This document shows, in pieces, positions 44,059-53,589 of a stretch of DNA of 64,000 nucleotides (positions are counted from its first letter, which is position 1; each line of letters begins with the position of its first letter). Made by a program: the position numbers and the translations under genes. The DNA is from Methylobacterium fujisawaense (GTDB lineage: Bacteria > Pseudomonadota > Alphaproteobacteria > Rhizobiales > Beijerinckiaceae). Location of the stretch: assembly GCF_014138435.1 (NCBI RefSeq), contig NZ_JACJIM010000006.1:1-64000 (forward strand). Direction: 5' to 3'. The notes beneath the pieces are model-generated. The model saw nothing but the letters and a program-made list of their open reading frames with translations, was not told the DNA's origin and did no database searches.

Positions 44059-45068
44059 GCCGCGAGGGCGTCCTTCGGCGCGTAGTGGCAGGCGGCGAGG
44101 TGGCCCGGCGCCTTCGGCTCCAGGGCCGGGGCGTAGGCGCGGCACAGGTCGGTCACGTCCGGGCAGCGCCCGGCGAAGACGCAGCCCTCGATCCGGCCCT
44201 TCAGGCTTGGGACCATGCCGGGGATCTCGGCGAGCCGCGCGTCGGCCCCGTGCTCGACGGCGCCGAGCTTCGGCACCGCCCCCATCAGGCCCCGCGTGTA
44301 GGGATGGCGGGGCGCCCGGAACAGGTCGCGGACCGGCGCCTCCTCGACCTTGCGGCCGGCATACATCACCACCACCCGGTCGGCGACCTCGGCCACCACC
44401 CCGAGATCGTGCGTGATCAGCATGATCGCGGCCCCGACCCGGGCCTTCAGGTCGCGCATCAGGTCGAGGATCTGGGCCTGGATGGTCACGTCGAGCGCCG
44501 TGGTCGGCTCGTCGGCGATCAGGAGCTTGGGCGAGCAGGCGAGCGCGATGGCGATCATCACCCGCTGGCGCATGCCGCCGGAGAGCTGGTGCGGGTATTC
44601 CCGCACCCGGCGCCGGGGCTCGGGGATACCGACCAGCGTCAGCATCTCGATTGCCCGCTCCTCGGCCTCCCGGCGGCCGAGGCCCTGGTGCAGGCGCAGG
44701 GTCTCGCCGATCTGGCGGCCGACCGTCAGGACCGGGTTCAGCGAGGTCATCGGCTCCTGGAAGATCACGCTGATGTCGTTGCCGCGGATCTTGCGCATGG
44801 CGCTGTTGGGCAGGTCGAGGAGGTTGGTCCCCTCGAACTTGATGGCGCCGGCGATGCGGGCCGGCGGCTCGGGCAGGAGCCGCAGGATCGACATGGACGT
44901 CACCGACTTGCCGCAGCCGGATTCGCCGACGATCGCCAGGGTCTCCCCCGACTGGATCGCGAACGAGACCCCGTCCACCGCCCGGTTCACCCCGTCGGGG
45001 GTGCGGAAATGGACCTGCAGGTTCTCGATCGACAGGAGGGGTGCGCCGCTCATGCTGCCGGTCCTCAT
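44055..45068 (-). CDS. Peptide ABC transporter ATPase (DppD-type)
   Basis: A 337-residue ATPase: Walker A GESGCGKS (48-55), signature LSGGMRQR, Walker B LLIADEPTTALD, C-terminal cysteines in CVFAGRCPDVTDLC. The ATG at 45068 shares its A with the permease stop (TGATG), which supports this start over a second ATG five codons later. Confidence 0.9.
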   Translation of the reverse strand: MRTGSMSGAPLLSIENLQVHFRTPDGVNRAVDGVSFAIQSGETLAIVGESGCGKSVTSMSILRLLPEPPARIAGAIKFEGTNLLDLPNSAMRKIRGNDISVIFQEPMTSLNPVLTVGRQIGETLRLHQGLGRREAEERAIEMLTLVGIPEPRRRVREYPHQLSGGMRQRVMIAIALACSPKLLIADEPTTALDVTIQAQILDLMRDLKARVGAAIMLITHDLGVVAEVADRVVVMYAGRKVEEAPVRDLFRAPRHPYTRGLMGAVPKLGAVEHGADARLAEIPGMVPSLKGRIEGCVFAGRCPDVTDLCRAYAPALEPKAPGHLAACHYAPKDALAA

Positions 45069-46042
45069 CAGACGTCTTTCGCCATGCGGGGATCGAGGGC
45101 GTCGCGCAGGCCGTCGCCGACGAGGTTCACGGCGAGCACCGTCATCGAGAGGAAGATGGCCGGGAACAGGATGATGTAGAACTTCACCTGCCAGAGGGCC
45201 CGGCCCTCGGCCATGATGTTGCCCCAGGACGGCGTCGAGGGCGGCACGCCCGCGCCGATGAACGACAGGATCGCCTCGGTGATCATCGCGGAGGCGCAGA
45301 TGTAGGTCGCCTGCACGGTCATGGGCGCCAGCGTGTTGGGCAGGATGTGGCGCCAGATGATCGCCGGCATCCGCGTGCCCGTGGTCACCGCCGCCTCGAC
45401 ATAGGGCTGCTCGCGCAGGGACAGGACCACGCCGCGCACGAGGCGGGCGACGCGCGGGATCTCCGCGATGGTGATCGCCACGATGACGTTCTGGACCGAG
45501 CCGCGGGTGAGCGCCATCAGCGCCACCGCGAGCAGGATCGGCGGGATCGACATCATGCCGTCGACGATCCGCATGACGATCCCGTCGAGCCAGCGCACCA
45601 TGCCGGAGACGAGGCCGACCGCGAGGCCGGCGATCGAGGCGAGGAACGCCACCGAGAAGCCGACCAGCAGCGAGACCCGGGCGCCGTAGACCACCCGCGA
45701 GTAGACGTCGCGGCCGAGCATGTCGGTGCCGAACCAGTATTGCGCGGACGGAGCCCGGGTGCGCTTGGCGGGCGCCAGGGCGGTCGGGTCGACGGTGCCG
45801 AGATACGGCGCCAGCAAAGCCATCAGGAAGACGACGAGGAGCAGCACGCCCCCGACCACGATGGTCGGGTTGCGGCGGATATAGGTCCAGACCGGGCCCC
45901 GGCGCTTGCGGGCCGGGAACACGTCGGGCAGCGGCGCCGCGATGGCGAGGCCCGGCGGCGGGGGCGCCTTGGGGGCGGTCGCCTCGGACGGGGGCCCCGC
46001 CTGCGGGGCGCTGCTGGGGAAGGGCGCGACGGTCGCGGTCAA
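45068..46042 (-). CDS. Peptide ABC transporter permease (DppC-type)
   Basis: A 324-residue inner-membrane permease with an unusual Pro/Ala-rich cytoplasmic leader (about 1-45), then helices, WFGTDMLGRDVYSRVVYG, the EAA loop (EAAVTTGTRMPAIIWRHILP), and AILSFIGAGVPPSTPSWG. No ATG fits; the start is TTG at 46042, overlapping the preceding stop (TTGA). Confidence 0.87.
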   Translation of the reverse strand: MTATVAPFPSSAPQAGPPSEATAPKAPPPPGLAIAAPLPDVFPARKRRGPVWTYIRRNPTIVVGGVLLLVVFLMALLAPYLGTVDPTALAPAKRTRAPSAQYWFGTDMLGRDVYSRVVYGARVSLLVGFSVAFLASIAGLAVGLVSGMVRWLDGIVMRIVDGMMSIPPILLAVALMALTRGSVQNVIVAITIAEIPRVARLVRGVVLSLREQPYVEAAVTTGTRMPAIIWRHILPNTLAPMTVQATYICASAMITEAILSFIGAGVPPSTPSWGNIMAEGRALWQVKFYIILFPAIFLSMTVLAVNLVGDGLRDALDPRMAKDV

Positions 46043-46980
46043 TAGCGGATCCTCGGGTCGAGCACGGTGTAGAAGAGGTCGATGGCGAGGTTCACCAGCA
46101 CGTAGACGAAGCTGAACAGCAGGACGACGCCCTGGATGACCGGGTAGTCGCGCCGCAGGATCGCATCGACGGTGAGGCGCCCGAGTCCGGGAATTGCGAA
46201 GACCGTCTCGGTCACCACCGCGCCGCCGATCAGCAGGGCGATGCCGATGCCGATCACGGTGACGATCGGCACCGCGGCGTTCTTGAGGGCGTGGACGAAC
46301 AGGACCGGCCCCTGCCCCAGCCCCTTCGCCCGGGCGGTGCGGACGTAATCCTGCTGGAGCACGTCGAGCATGGTCGCCCGGGTCACCCGGGCGATCAGCG
46401 CGATGTAGACGAGGCCGAGCGTCACCGCCGGCAGGATCAGGTTGGACAGCCAGGGCCACAGGCCCTGCTCGATCGGCGTGTAGCCCTGCACGGGCAGCCA
46501 GCCGAGTTCGAGGGCGAAGACGTAGGCGAGCACGTAGCCGACCACGAAGACCGGGACCGAGAAGCCCGTCACGGCGAGGCCCATCACGAGGCGGTCGATC
46601 AGGCTGCCGGCCTTCCAGGCGGCGACGACGCCGAGCGGCACCGCCACCACGATGGCGAAGACCAGGGTGACCAGCATCAGCGAGACGGTGGGCTGCACCC
46701 GCTGGCCGATCATGGTGGTGACCGGCAGGTTGGTGAAGATCGAGGTGCCGAGATCCCCGTGGAGGATCTGCCAGGACCATTCCCAGAACCGCACCAGGAA
46801 CGGCCGGTCGAGGCCCAGCGTGGCGCGGATCCGGGCGACGTCGTCGGGCGTCGCCTGGTCGCCCGCGATGATCGCCGCCGGATCGCCGGGGGCGAAGTAG
46901 AGGAGGCTGAAGACGAACAGCCCGACCACCGCCATGACCGGGATGGTGGCGAGGATGCGCCTGCCGATATAGCCGAGCAT
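46039..46980 (-). CDS. Peptide ABC transporter permease (DppB-type)
   Basis: A 313-residue inner-membrane permease, starting MLGYIGRRILATIPVMAVV, with APGDPAAIIAG, six helices, the EAA-loop region (YVRTARAKGLGQGPVLFVHAL) and GAVVTETVFAIPGLGRL. The stop overlaps the next gene. A long inverted repeat lies between it and the binding-protein gene. Confidence 0.9.
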   Translation of the reverse strand: MLGYIGRRILATIPVMAVVGLFVFSLLYFAPGDPAAIIAGDQATPDDVARIRATLGLDRPFLVRFWEWSWQILHGDLGTSIFTNLPVTTMIGQRVQPTVSLMLVTLVFAIVVAVPLGVVAAWKAGSLIDRLVMGLAVTGFSVPVFVVGYVLAYVFALELGWLPVQGYTPIEQGLWPWLSNLILPAVTLGLVYIALIARVTRATMLDVLQQDYVRTARAKGLGQGPVLFVHALKNAAVPIVTVIGIGIALLIGGAVVTETVFAIPGLGRLTVDAILRRDYPVIQGVVLLFSFVYVLVNLAIDLFYTVLDPRIRY

Positions 46981-47030
46981 GGGTCCTCGCTAGGCCGTGG
47001 GACGAAGGGCGCGGCGGGCGCCGCCGCACC

Positions 47031-47203
47031 CCCTCCCCCCTCTGCGGGGGAGGGTGGCAGCCGAAGGGGGTCGGGAGAGGGGAACCCGGCTTCCGGAAGG
47101 GGCGCGGCCTGCATGAAGGGCGAAGCCCGATCCTGCATCGTCGCTCCCCTCTCCCGACCCTCGCTGACGCGAGGGCCACCCTCCCCCGCAGAGGGGGGAG
47201 GGA
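47031..47203. repeat. Long inverted repeat with CCTCCCCC arms
   Basis: Arms CCCTCCCCCCTCTGCGGGGG and CCCCGCAGAGGGGGGAGGG pair across about 130 bases, with an inner pair (GGTCGGGAGAGGGGA / CCCCTCTCCCGACC). A repetitive palindrome type seen in many high-GC genomes. It separates the binding-protein gene from the permease gene. Confidence 0.82.
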
Positions 47204-47243
47204 GAACGCGTCGCGTTCGCCGGCATGATCACCACCCGCCCCA

Positions 47244-48830
47244 TCACGCCTTCGACACGCCCCAGGTGAACGGGATCGGCCCCTTCACGATGCCCGAGAC
47301 GTTCTTCCGCCACGCCTGGTAGCCGAGGAAGAACCCGGTCGGGACGTAGACCACGCCCTCGCAGGCGGCGGCGTTGACCTTGTCGATGGCGGCCTTCTCG
47401 GCGGCCGGGTCGGCGGCGTCGAACCATTCGGCGATGGCCGTCTCCACCGGCGGGATGTTCGGCCAGCCGAACCACGCCTTGTCGCCGCTCGCCCGCACCG
47501 CCGGGTAGCCCGCCGGGTTGATGCAGTCGGCGCCCGCATGCCACGTGTGGAACATGTTCCAGCCGCCCTGGGACGGCGGCGCCTTGGAGGCCCGGCGTGT
47601 GCCGGTGGTGCCCCAGTCGGTGGCGACGAAGTCGACGTTGAAGCCCATCTGCTTCAAGAGATCGGCGGTGATGTCGCCCTGCGCCTTGGTGATTCCCTGG
47701 TCCTGCGCCACGATGCAGACCACCGGCTCGCCCTTGTAGCCGGCTTCCTTGAGCAGCTTCTGGCCGAGCTTGATGTCGCCCTTGCCGACGTTGCCGCCGC
47801 CCGCCTCGCTGTAGAGGGGCGTCCCCGGCGTGAAGAAACCCGGCAGCTTCTTCCACAGGCTGTCGTCGTCGCCGACGATCGCCCGCATGTAATCCTCCTG
47901 GCTCATCGCGGTCATGACCGCTTGCCGGATCTTCGGATTGTCGAAGGGCGGGTGCAGGTGGTTCATCCGGAACGAGCCGACATTGCCCAGCGGGTCGGCG
48001 ATATCGACGTTGAGGTTGCTGTTCTTGCGCAGCAGCGGGACGAGGTCGGAGATCGGGTTCTCCCACCAGTCGACCTCGCCGTTCTGCAGGGCCGCCGAGG
48101 CGGTGGCGGCGTCCGGCATGATCACCCACTCGACCCGGTCGACCAGCATGCGCTTGCCGCCCGCGAGCCAGGAATTCGGCTCGTCGCGGGGCTTGTATTC
48201 GGTGAAGGTCTCGAACACCGCCCGGGCGCCCGGCACCCACTCGTTGCGGACGAACTTCATCGGGCCCGAGCCGACATATTCGGAGATCTGCGTGAACGGG
48301 TCGGTCTTGGCGATCCGCTCCGGCATCATCAGGGCCATCGGCGCGTTAGTCTTGCCGAGCGCGTAGAGCAGCTTCGGGAAGGGCTTCTTCAGGCGCCACT
48401 GGAAGGTCTTGTCGTCGGTCGCCGCGAGGTCGTCCTGGATTCCCCGGATCATCAGGCCGATCGGGTCCCGGGCCATCCAGCGGGTGAGGCTCGCCACCAC
48501 GTCCTTGGCCAGCACCGGCTCGCCGTCGTGCCACTTGAGGCCGGGGCGCAGCCGGAAGGTCCAGGTCAGCTTGTCGCCCGAGACCTCCTCGGATTCGACC
48601 ATCTGGCGCTGCGGCTTCAGCTGCGCGTCGACGCCGTAGAGCATGTCCCAGACGAGGGTGCCGGCGTTGCGCACCACGTACTGGGTCCCCCAGATCGGGT
48701 CGAAATTGGCGAGGTTCGCCTGCGGCACGAAGCGCAGCACCTTCGCGCCCTGCGCCAGGGCCGGCCGCGCGATCTGCGGTGCCGCCAGCCCGAGCGCGGC
48801 CGAGCCCTTCAGGAACGTCCTGCGGTCCAT
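47244..48830 (-). CDS. Peptide ABC transporter, periplasmic binding protein (Tat-exported)
   Basis: A 528-residue family-5 solute-binding protein. The leader MDRRTFLKGSAALGLAAPQI carries a twin-arginine motif (RRTFLK), cleaved after ALA (26). Family blocks: LTWTFRLRPGLKWHDGEPV, SGPMKFVRNEWVPGA, IRQAVMTAMSQEDYM. Export by Tat differs from the Sec-type leader of the first operon's protein. First gene of the second peptide-import operon. Confidence 0.9.
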   Translation of the reverse strand: MDRRTFLKGSAALGLAAPQIARPALAQGAKVLRFVPQANLANFDPIWGTQYVVRNAGTLVWDMLYGVDAQLKPQRQMVESEEVSGDKLTWTFRLRPGLKWHDGEPVLAKDVVASLTRWMARDPIGLMIRGIQDDLAATDDKTFQWRLKKPFPKLLYALGKTNAPMALMMPERIAKTDPFTQISEYVGSGPMKFVRNEWVPGARAVFETFTEYKPRDEPNSWLAGGKRMLVDRVEWVIMPDAATASAALQNGEVDWWENPISDLVPLLRKNSNLNVDIADPLGNVGSFRMNHLHPPFDNPKIRQAVMTAMSQEDYMRAIVGDDDSLWKKLPGFFTPGTPLYSEAGGGNVGKGDIKLGQKLLKEAGYKGEPVVCIVAQDQGITKAQGDITADLLKQMGFNVDFVATDWGTTGTRRASKAPPSQGGWNMFHTWHAGADCINPAGYPAVRASGDKAWFGWPNIPPVETAIAEWFDAADPAAEKAAIDKVNAAACEGVVYVPTGFFLGYQAWRKNVSGIVKGPIPFTWGVSKA

Positions 48831-49266
48831 CGTCTTCTCCCTGGCGGTGCGGGTCTCAGGCCCGAAGCGCCGGCCCACACCTTGCGGGCGAGTTTGAACA
48901 ATTCTTAAGCAGGGGCGCAATGGCCCGGCGTGACAATGGAGCTCGGGCAAGCGCCCGCGCGACCACCGGTCTGGGGACGGAGTCGGGCTGGGCGCAGGCG
49001 GTGCTTGCGCGGGCGGTGCTTGCGCGAATCCAGGTCACGGGGCGCATCTCGCAAGCCCCGCGCCAGTCCGGCCATCACTGCGTTATGTATTCAGGATCGG
49101 CGGGGGATTTTTTCGCGCGCGGGCGCAGGGCGAGACTTCGCCAGAGCCGGTGCGGCCTCACTGCGCGGCGCGCAGCGGTCGGAGCCGTGTGAGCATCGTC
49201 GCCCGCAGGGGACGGGGCCCGTCGCGCCTGTCCCGAGCGCGGCGGGCGGAGGCTGGACGTAACGCC
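48831..49266. other. Gap between two minus-strand genes, with a short tandem repeat
   Basis: 436 bases upstream of the binding protein and downstream of phaZ. It should hold the promoter of the second peptide operon. Two perfect 15-bp copies of GGCGGTGCTTGCGCG lie at 48997-49026. No gene is supported. Confidence 0.5.
48997..49026. repeat. Two 15-bp tandem repeats
   Basis: Two contiguous perfect copies of GGCGGTGCTTGCGCG, 167-196 bases upstream of the Tat-exported binding-protein gene. Confidence 0.9.
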
Positions 49267-50544
49267 TCAGCCCACCTGCCGCAGGTGGCTGCCCCGCGTG
49301 CCGGGCACCGCCTGCATGGCGCGGATGAAGGCGGCGATGCGGGGGGCGATCACCGCCCGGTAGCGGGAGCCGTTGAACACGCCGTAATGGCCGACGCCGG
49401 CCTGGAGATGGTAGGCCTTGCGGGCGTCGGGCAGGTTCGGCGTGAGGTCCAGGGCCGCCTTGGTCTGGCCGACGCCGGAGATGTCGTCGTTCTCGCCCTC
49501 GACCGCGAGGATCGCGCAGCGGCGGATGGCTCCGAGATCGACCGGTGTGTCCCTGTGGCGCATCCGGCCCGTGGGCAGGGCGTGGTCGACGAACACGGTC
49601 TGCACGGTCTGGAGGTAGTACTCGGCCGTCAGGTCCATCACGGCGAGGTACTCGTCGTAGAATTCGCGGTGCTTCTCGGCCGAATCGCCGTCGCCCTTCA
49701 CCAGGTGGTCGAACATGTCCGAATGGGCGGTGACGTGCCGGTCGAGGTTCATCGCCATGAAGCCCGACAGCTGCAGGAAGCCCGGATAGACCCTGCGCCA
49801 CGCCCCCGGGTAGATCGGCGGCACGAGGCTGATCGTGTTCTGCTCGAACCACGCCTGGCCGCGCTCCTGCGCGAGGCAGTTCACCGCGGTGGGCGAGCGG
49901 CGGGTGTCGATCGGGCCACCCATCAGGGTCATGGAGGTCGGCACCGCCGGCTCGTCGGCCGCCTCCATCAGCGCCACCGCGGCGAAGACCGGCACCGCCG
50001 GCTGGCACACCGCCATGACGTGCAGGTCCGGCCCGAGGACGGCGAACATCTCCTGCAGGTAGTCGATGTAATCGTCGAGGTCGAACTGGCCCGCGAACAG
50101 CGGCACCATCCGGGCATCGGTCCAGTCGGTGACGAACACCCGGTGGTTCGGCAGCATCGCCTCGACGGTGCCGCGCAGGAGCGTGGCGTAGTGGCCCGAC
50201 ATCGGCGCGACGATCAGCAGCTTGGGCTGCGCCTCAGCGGGGGGCGTCGGGAAGGCGCGGTCGAAGGCGATCAGGCGGCAGAACGGCCGCTCCCAGACCA
50301 CCCGCTCGGTGACCGGGACCGGCGCGCCGTCGACGACCGTCTCGGTGAAGCCGAAGGCGGGCTTGCCGTACTGGCGGGTGACGCGCTCGAACATCTCGCA
50401 GCCGGCGCTCACCGCGCGGGCATAGGGGCCGTAGGCCAGGGGGTTGCCCGGCAGCTGCAGCCCGTAGCGCGTCAGATCGGCGGCAACGCGGGCGGGCGCC
50501 ATCAGGGCGCGGGCGCCCTCGTACATCGAATAGGCCAGCAGCAT
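49267..50544 (-). CDS. phaZ: Intracellular polyhydroxybutyrate depolymerase
   Basis: A 425-residue alpha/beta-hydrolase that degrades stored PHB granules. The nucleophile region AVCQPAVPV has Cys180, as in intracellular PHB depolymerases that use Cys in place of Ser (PhaZ of Ralstonia type). Blocks: MLLAYSMYEGARALMAP at the start, LPNHRVFVTDWTDARMVPL, and the late VEGENDDISGVGQ and GVGHYGVFNGSR, which hold the Asp and His. I use the ATG at 50544. Phasin genes lie 8-9 kb away. Confidence 0.9.
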   Translation of the reverse strand: MLLAYSMYEGARALMAPARVAADLTRYGLQLPGNPLAYGPYARAVSAGCEMFERVTRQYGKPAFGFTETVVDGAPVPVTERVVWERPFCRLIAFDRAFPTPPAEAQPKLLIVAPMSGHYATLLRGTVEAMLPNHRVFVTDWTDARMVPLFAGQFDLDDYIDYLQEMFAVLGPDLHVMAVCQPAVPVFAAVALMEAADEPAVPTSMTLMGGPIDTRRSPTAVNCLAQERGQAWFEQNTISLVPPIYPGAWRRVYPGFLQLSGFMAMNLDRHVTAHSDMFDHLVKGDGDSAEKHREFYDEYLAVMDLTAEYYLQTVQTVFVDHALPTGRMRHRDTPVDLGAIRRCAILAVEGENDDISGVGQTKAALDLTPNLPDARKAYHLQAGVGHYGVFNGSRYRAVIAPRIAAFIRAMQAVPGTRGSHLRQVG

Positions 50545-50801
50545 CGTCACCTCGCGGTCTCGGTCCGGCCGCCGGCATTGCGCCGCACGGCCCGTCCCCT
50601 GCAACCCGAATCGGTAGGATAATGCTCCACCCTGAACGCCGGTGGAACATCCCGGAGCCGCGGCGACTTGCCTGTGACCACGTTCACCAGCGACGACTTG
50701 TCCGGGTCGGCTTGCCGGGATCCCCGCCACCGCGTCATGCGGTGGGGATCCGCGAGAAGCCGGGCCGGTCGGGTCCGTCCGGCGACGCATCGAAACACAG
50801 C

Positions 50802-52187
50802 ATGCCCGATACCGATCTCAGCGGCCTCGGCCGCGACGCCCGACACCTGCGGCTCGACACCTTCGTCCGCCTCCGCTGGCTCGCCGTCACGGGCCAGAGC
50901 GCGGCGGTGGTCGGGGCGCAGTTCGGCCTCGGCCTGCCGCTCCCCTTCGGCTGGTGCTTCCTGGTGATCGCCACCTCGTCCTGGCTGAACCTCGCCCTGC
51001 GGATCCGCTTCCCGGCGAGCTACCGTCTCAGCGACGATTCGGCCGCGCTGCTGCTCGCCTTCGACATCGTGCAGCTCGCGGCTCTGCTGTTCCTCACCGG
51101 CGGGCTCCAGAATCCGTTCTCGCTGCTGTTCCTCGCCCCCGTGCTGATTTCCGCGACCGCCCTCCCGCCCGAGCGGACGCTGGCGCTGGGGCTCCTGGCG
51201 GTGGGGCTCGCGACCCTGCTCGCCCTGGTGCACCGGCCCCTGCCCTGGTTCGCCGACGGGCGGATCGAGCTGCCGTTCCTGTACGTCTCCGGCGTCTGGA
51301 CGGCGATCCTGCTCGGCACCGCCTTCACGGGCGTCTACGCGTGGCGGGTGGCGGAGGAGACGCGGCTCCTCGCCCAGGCGCTCGCCGCCACCGAACTCGT
51401 GCTCGCCCGCGAGCAGCACCTGTCGCAGCTCGACGGGCTGGCGGCCGCCGCTGCCCATGAATTGGGCACGCCGCTGGGCACCATCATGGTGGTGACCAAG
51501 GAGCTGATCCGCCAGCTCGGCCCCACCGCCTCGCCGGCGGTGGCGGAGGATCTCAACCTGCTGCGCGAGCAGGTCGACCGCTGCCGCGGCATCCTCGGCA
51601 AGCTGACCTCCCTCGACGGGGACGGGGTCGGCTTCCTGGAGACGGTCACGTTCAGCCACCTCGTGGAGGAGCTGGTGGCGCCCCAGCGGGCGCTGGGCGC
51701 CGCCCTCGACGTCACCAGCGCCGGCGACGGCCCGGAGCCGGCCTGCCGCCGCAACCCGGGCGTCATGTTCGGCCTCGCCAACATCCTCGACAACGCCGTG
51801 GACTTCGCCGAGGCCCGCGTCTCCGTCGAGGGGCGCTGGACGCCCGACCGGGTCTGGATCGAGATCCGCGACGACGGGCCGGGCTTCTCCAGCGAGGTGC
51901 TGCTGCGGGCCGGCGAGCCCTACGTCACGACCCGCAGCCACGACCGGCCGCAATCCGGCGAGACCGTGGGGGCCGGGCTCGGCCTGGGCCTGTTCATCGC
52001 CAAGACCCTGATCGAGCGCTCGGGGGCGCAGCTCGCCCTGATGAACGTCGCCGCTCCGGACGCCCATGGGGCGATCGTGCGGGTCTCCTGGGCCCGCCAC
52101 ATCTTCGAGCGGGGGGCGGCGCCGCGACATTCTCCGGAACTCAGTATCCGCGCCCCCCTGCCACCGCGCGATGCCGTACCTATATGA
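50802..52187 (+). CDS. regB: Redox-sensing histidine kinase RegB (PrrB/ActS)
   Basis: A 461-residue membrane kinase that senses the redox state of the quinone pool. Six or so helices fill residues 25-180, with the quinone-binding-loop motif GGLQNPF at 100-106. Phospho-acceptor His219 (AAAHELGTPLG) and a Cys261 placed like the redox-active cysteine of RegB follow. An ATPase domain closes the chain (DNAVDFA, DDGPGF, GAGLGLGLFIAKTL). Upstream gene phaZ is divergent. RegA follows 46 bp later. Confidence 0.92.
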   Translation: MPDTDLSGLGRDARHLRLDTFVRLRWLAVTGQSAAVVGAQFGLGLPLPFGWCFLVIATSSWLNLALRIRFPASYRLSDDSAALLLAFDIVQLAALLFLTGGLQNPFSLLFLAPVLISATALPPERTLALGLLAVGLATLLALVHRPLPWFADGRIELPFLYVSGVWTAILLGTAFTGVYAWRVAEETRLLAQALAATELVLAREQHLSQLDGLAAAAAHELGTPLGTIMVVTKELIRQLGPTASPAVAEDLNLLREQVDRCRGILGKLTSLDGDGVGFLETVTFSHLVEELVAPQRALGAALDVTSAGDGPEPACRRNPGVMFGLANILDNAVDFAEARVSVEGRWTPDRVWIEIRDDGPGFSSEVLLRAGEPYVTTRSHDRPQSGETVGAGLGLGLFIAKTLIERSGAQLALMNVAAPDAHGAIVRVSWARHIFERGAAPRHSPELSIRAPLPPRDAVPI

Positions 52188-52233
52188 GGCACAGACCAAG
52201 AACCCGACGACGAAAACCCAAAAGGAGTGTCGG

Positions 52234-52833
52234 ATGCTCACGCAGCCCGGGACTGTGGCGGCGACCAACCCCGCCGTGATCGACGATGCCGATCCGCTGG
52301 CCGCCTTCTCCGACCGCAGCCTGTTGATCGTTGACGACGACAAGCCCTTCCAGACCCGCCTCGCCCGCGCCATGGAGAGCCGCGGCTACCACGTGCAGGT
52401 GGCCGACAGCGTCGCGGACGGCGTCTCGGCCGTCGAGGCGCGCGCCCCCGCCTTCGCGGTGATCGACATGCGCCTGGGCGACGGCAACGGCCTGGACGTG
52501 ATCGCCCGCCTCAAGGAGCGCCGTCCCGAGGCCCGGGGCGTGATCCTGACCGGCTACGGCAACATCGCCACGGCGGTGACCGCGGTGAAGCTCGGCGCCT
52601 TCGACTACCTCGCCAAGCCCGCCGATGCCGACGAGATCCACGGCACGCTGATGGCGCAGCCGGGCGAGCGGGCCGACCCGCCGGAGAACCCGATGTCGGC
52701 GGACCGGGTCCGCTGGGAGCACATCCAGCGCGTCTACGAGCTGTGCAGCCGGAACGTGAGCGAGACCGCCCGGCGCCTCAACATGCACCGGCGGACCCTG
52801 CAGCGGATCCTGGCCAAGCGCGCGCCGCGCTGA
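52234..52833 (+). CDS. regA: Redox response regulator RegA (PrrA/ActR)
   Basis: A 199-residue regulator with a receiver domain (LLIVDDDKPF; phospho-acceptor Asp78 in IDMRLGDGNG; Lys in AKPAD) and a C-terminal Fis-type helix-turn-helix (NVSETARRLNMHRRTLQR), characteristic of RegA/PrrA/ActR. Controls respiratory, carbon-fixation or redox genes when phosphorylated by RegB. AAGGAG lies before ATG 52234. The senC/prrC gene that often accompanies it is not seen. Confidence 0.93.
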   Translation: MLTQPGTVAATNPAVIDDADPLAAFSDRSLLIVDDDKPFQTRLARAMESRGYHVQVADSVADGVSAVEARAPAFAVIDMRLGDGNGLDVIARLKERRPEARGVILTGYGNIATAVTAVKLGAFDYLAKPADADEIHGTLMAQPGERADPPENPMSADRVRWEHIQRVYELCSRNVSETARRLNMHRRTLQRILAKRAPR

Positions 52834-52937
52834 CGCGGGATCCGTCCCGTCGGTTGCATCACGCGGCCGCTCCGGGCTAGCTGCGCGCGTCCCGGACGGC
52901 ACGTCCGGGACGCGAAATCGATTCGAGGGCGGATCTC

Positions 52938-53171
52938 GTGAACGGGCGCAACGCCATCACCATCATCAGCATGATGGTCCTCGTCGGCACCGAGGTGTTC
53001 GCCGTGGCCATCGCGGCGGGCTGGGCCATCGCGGGCATCTTCGATCTCGGCGAGCGGGTGGGACACGTCCTGATGGGCGTGTTCAGCCTGTTCGCGGCCT
53101 GGGTCATGCTCCAGCTCTGGCGCCGGGCCACCAGCATCGAGCCGCTGCGGAGCCCGGCCACGCATCGCTGA
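52938..53171 (+). CDS. Small two-helix membrane protein
   Basis: A 77-residue protein with two hydrophobic segments (about 6-33 and 42-60) and a short charged tail. No family recognised. The Ile/Met-rich start (MNGRNAITIISMMVLVG) and low Pro/Arg content support a real gene. It lies 104 bp after regA; a shared transcript is possible. Confidence 0.6.
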   Translation: MNGRNAITIISMMVLVGTEVFAVAIAAGWAIAGIFDLGERVGHVLMGVFSLFAAWVMLQLWRRATSIEPLRSPATHR

Positions 53172-53349
53172 GCGAGTGCGCCTGCTCTAGAAATATTCGT
53201 CAAGTTGCACCGAATACCGGAATTATCCCCATGCGTGCGGGGTGTTCGACAGTTCGGCGGCCTTCCTGCTAGAAGCGGTCCGCGGCGGTCTGTGTGACGA
53301 TGTCGCAGGTCACACTCCCGTCCCGGACACGCGTGAGACCCGAAGATCC

Positions 53350-53589
53350 ATGAAAGCCCGTATCATCGTCACCCTGAAGACCGGTGTGCTGGACCCGCAG
53401 GGTAAGGCGATCGAGGCCGCACTCAGATCCCTCGGCATCGAGGGCGTCGACGGCGTCCGGCAGGGCAAGGTCTTCGACATCGAGGTCTCGGCGGTCGACA
53501 GCGCCGCCGCGGAGGCGACGTTGCGCACGGCCTGCGAGAAGCTCCTGGCCAACACCGTCGTCGAGAATTACGCGATCGAGATCCTCTGA
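53350..53589 (+). CDS. purS: Phosphoribosylformylglycinamidine synthase subunit PurS
   Basis: A 79-residue protein, a typical PurS: MKARIIVTLKTGVLDPQGKA at the start, GVRQGKVFDIEV in the middle and NTVVENYAIEIL at the end. PurS bridges PurQ and PurL in the FGAM synthase complex (fourth step of purine synthesis). Its stop overlaps the purQ start (TGATG). Confidence 0.93.
   Translation: MKARIIVTLKTGVLDPQGKAIEAALRSLGIEGVDGVRQGKVFDIEVSAVDSAAAEATLRTACEKLLANTVVENYAIEIL

Noticed and set aside
50623..50647. Hairpin CTCCACC...GGTGGA before phaZ and regB
   Set aside because: Only six pairs, no T-tract and no match to a known operator.
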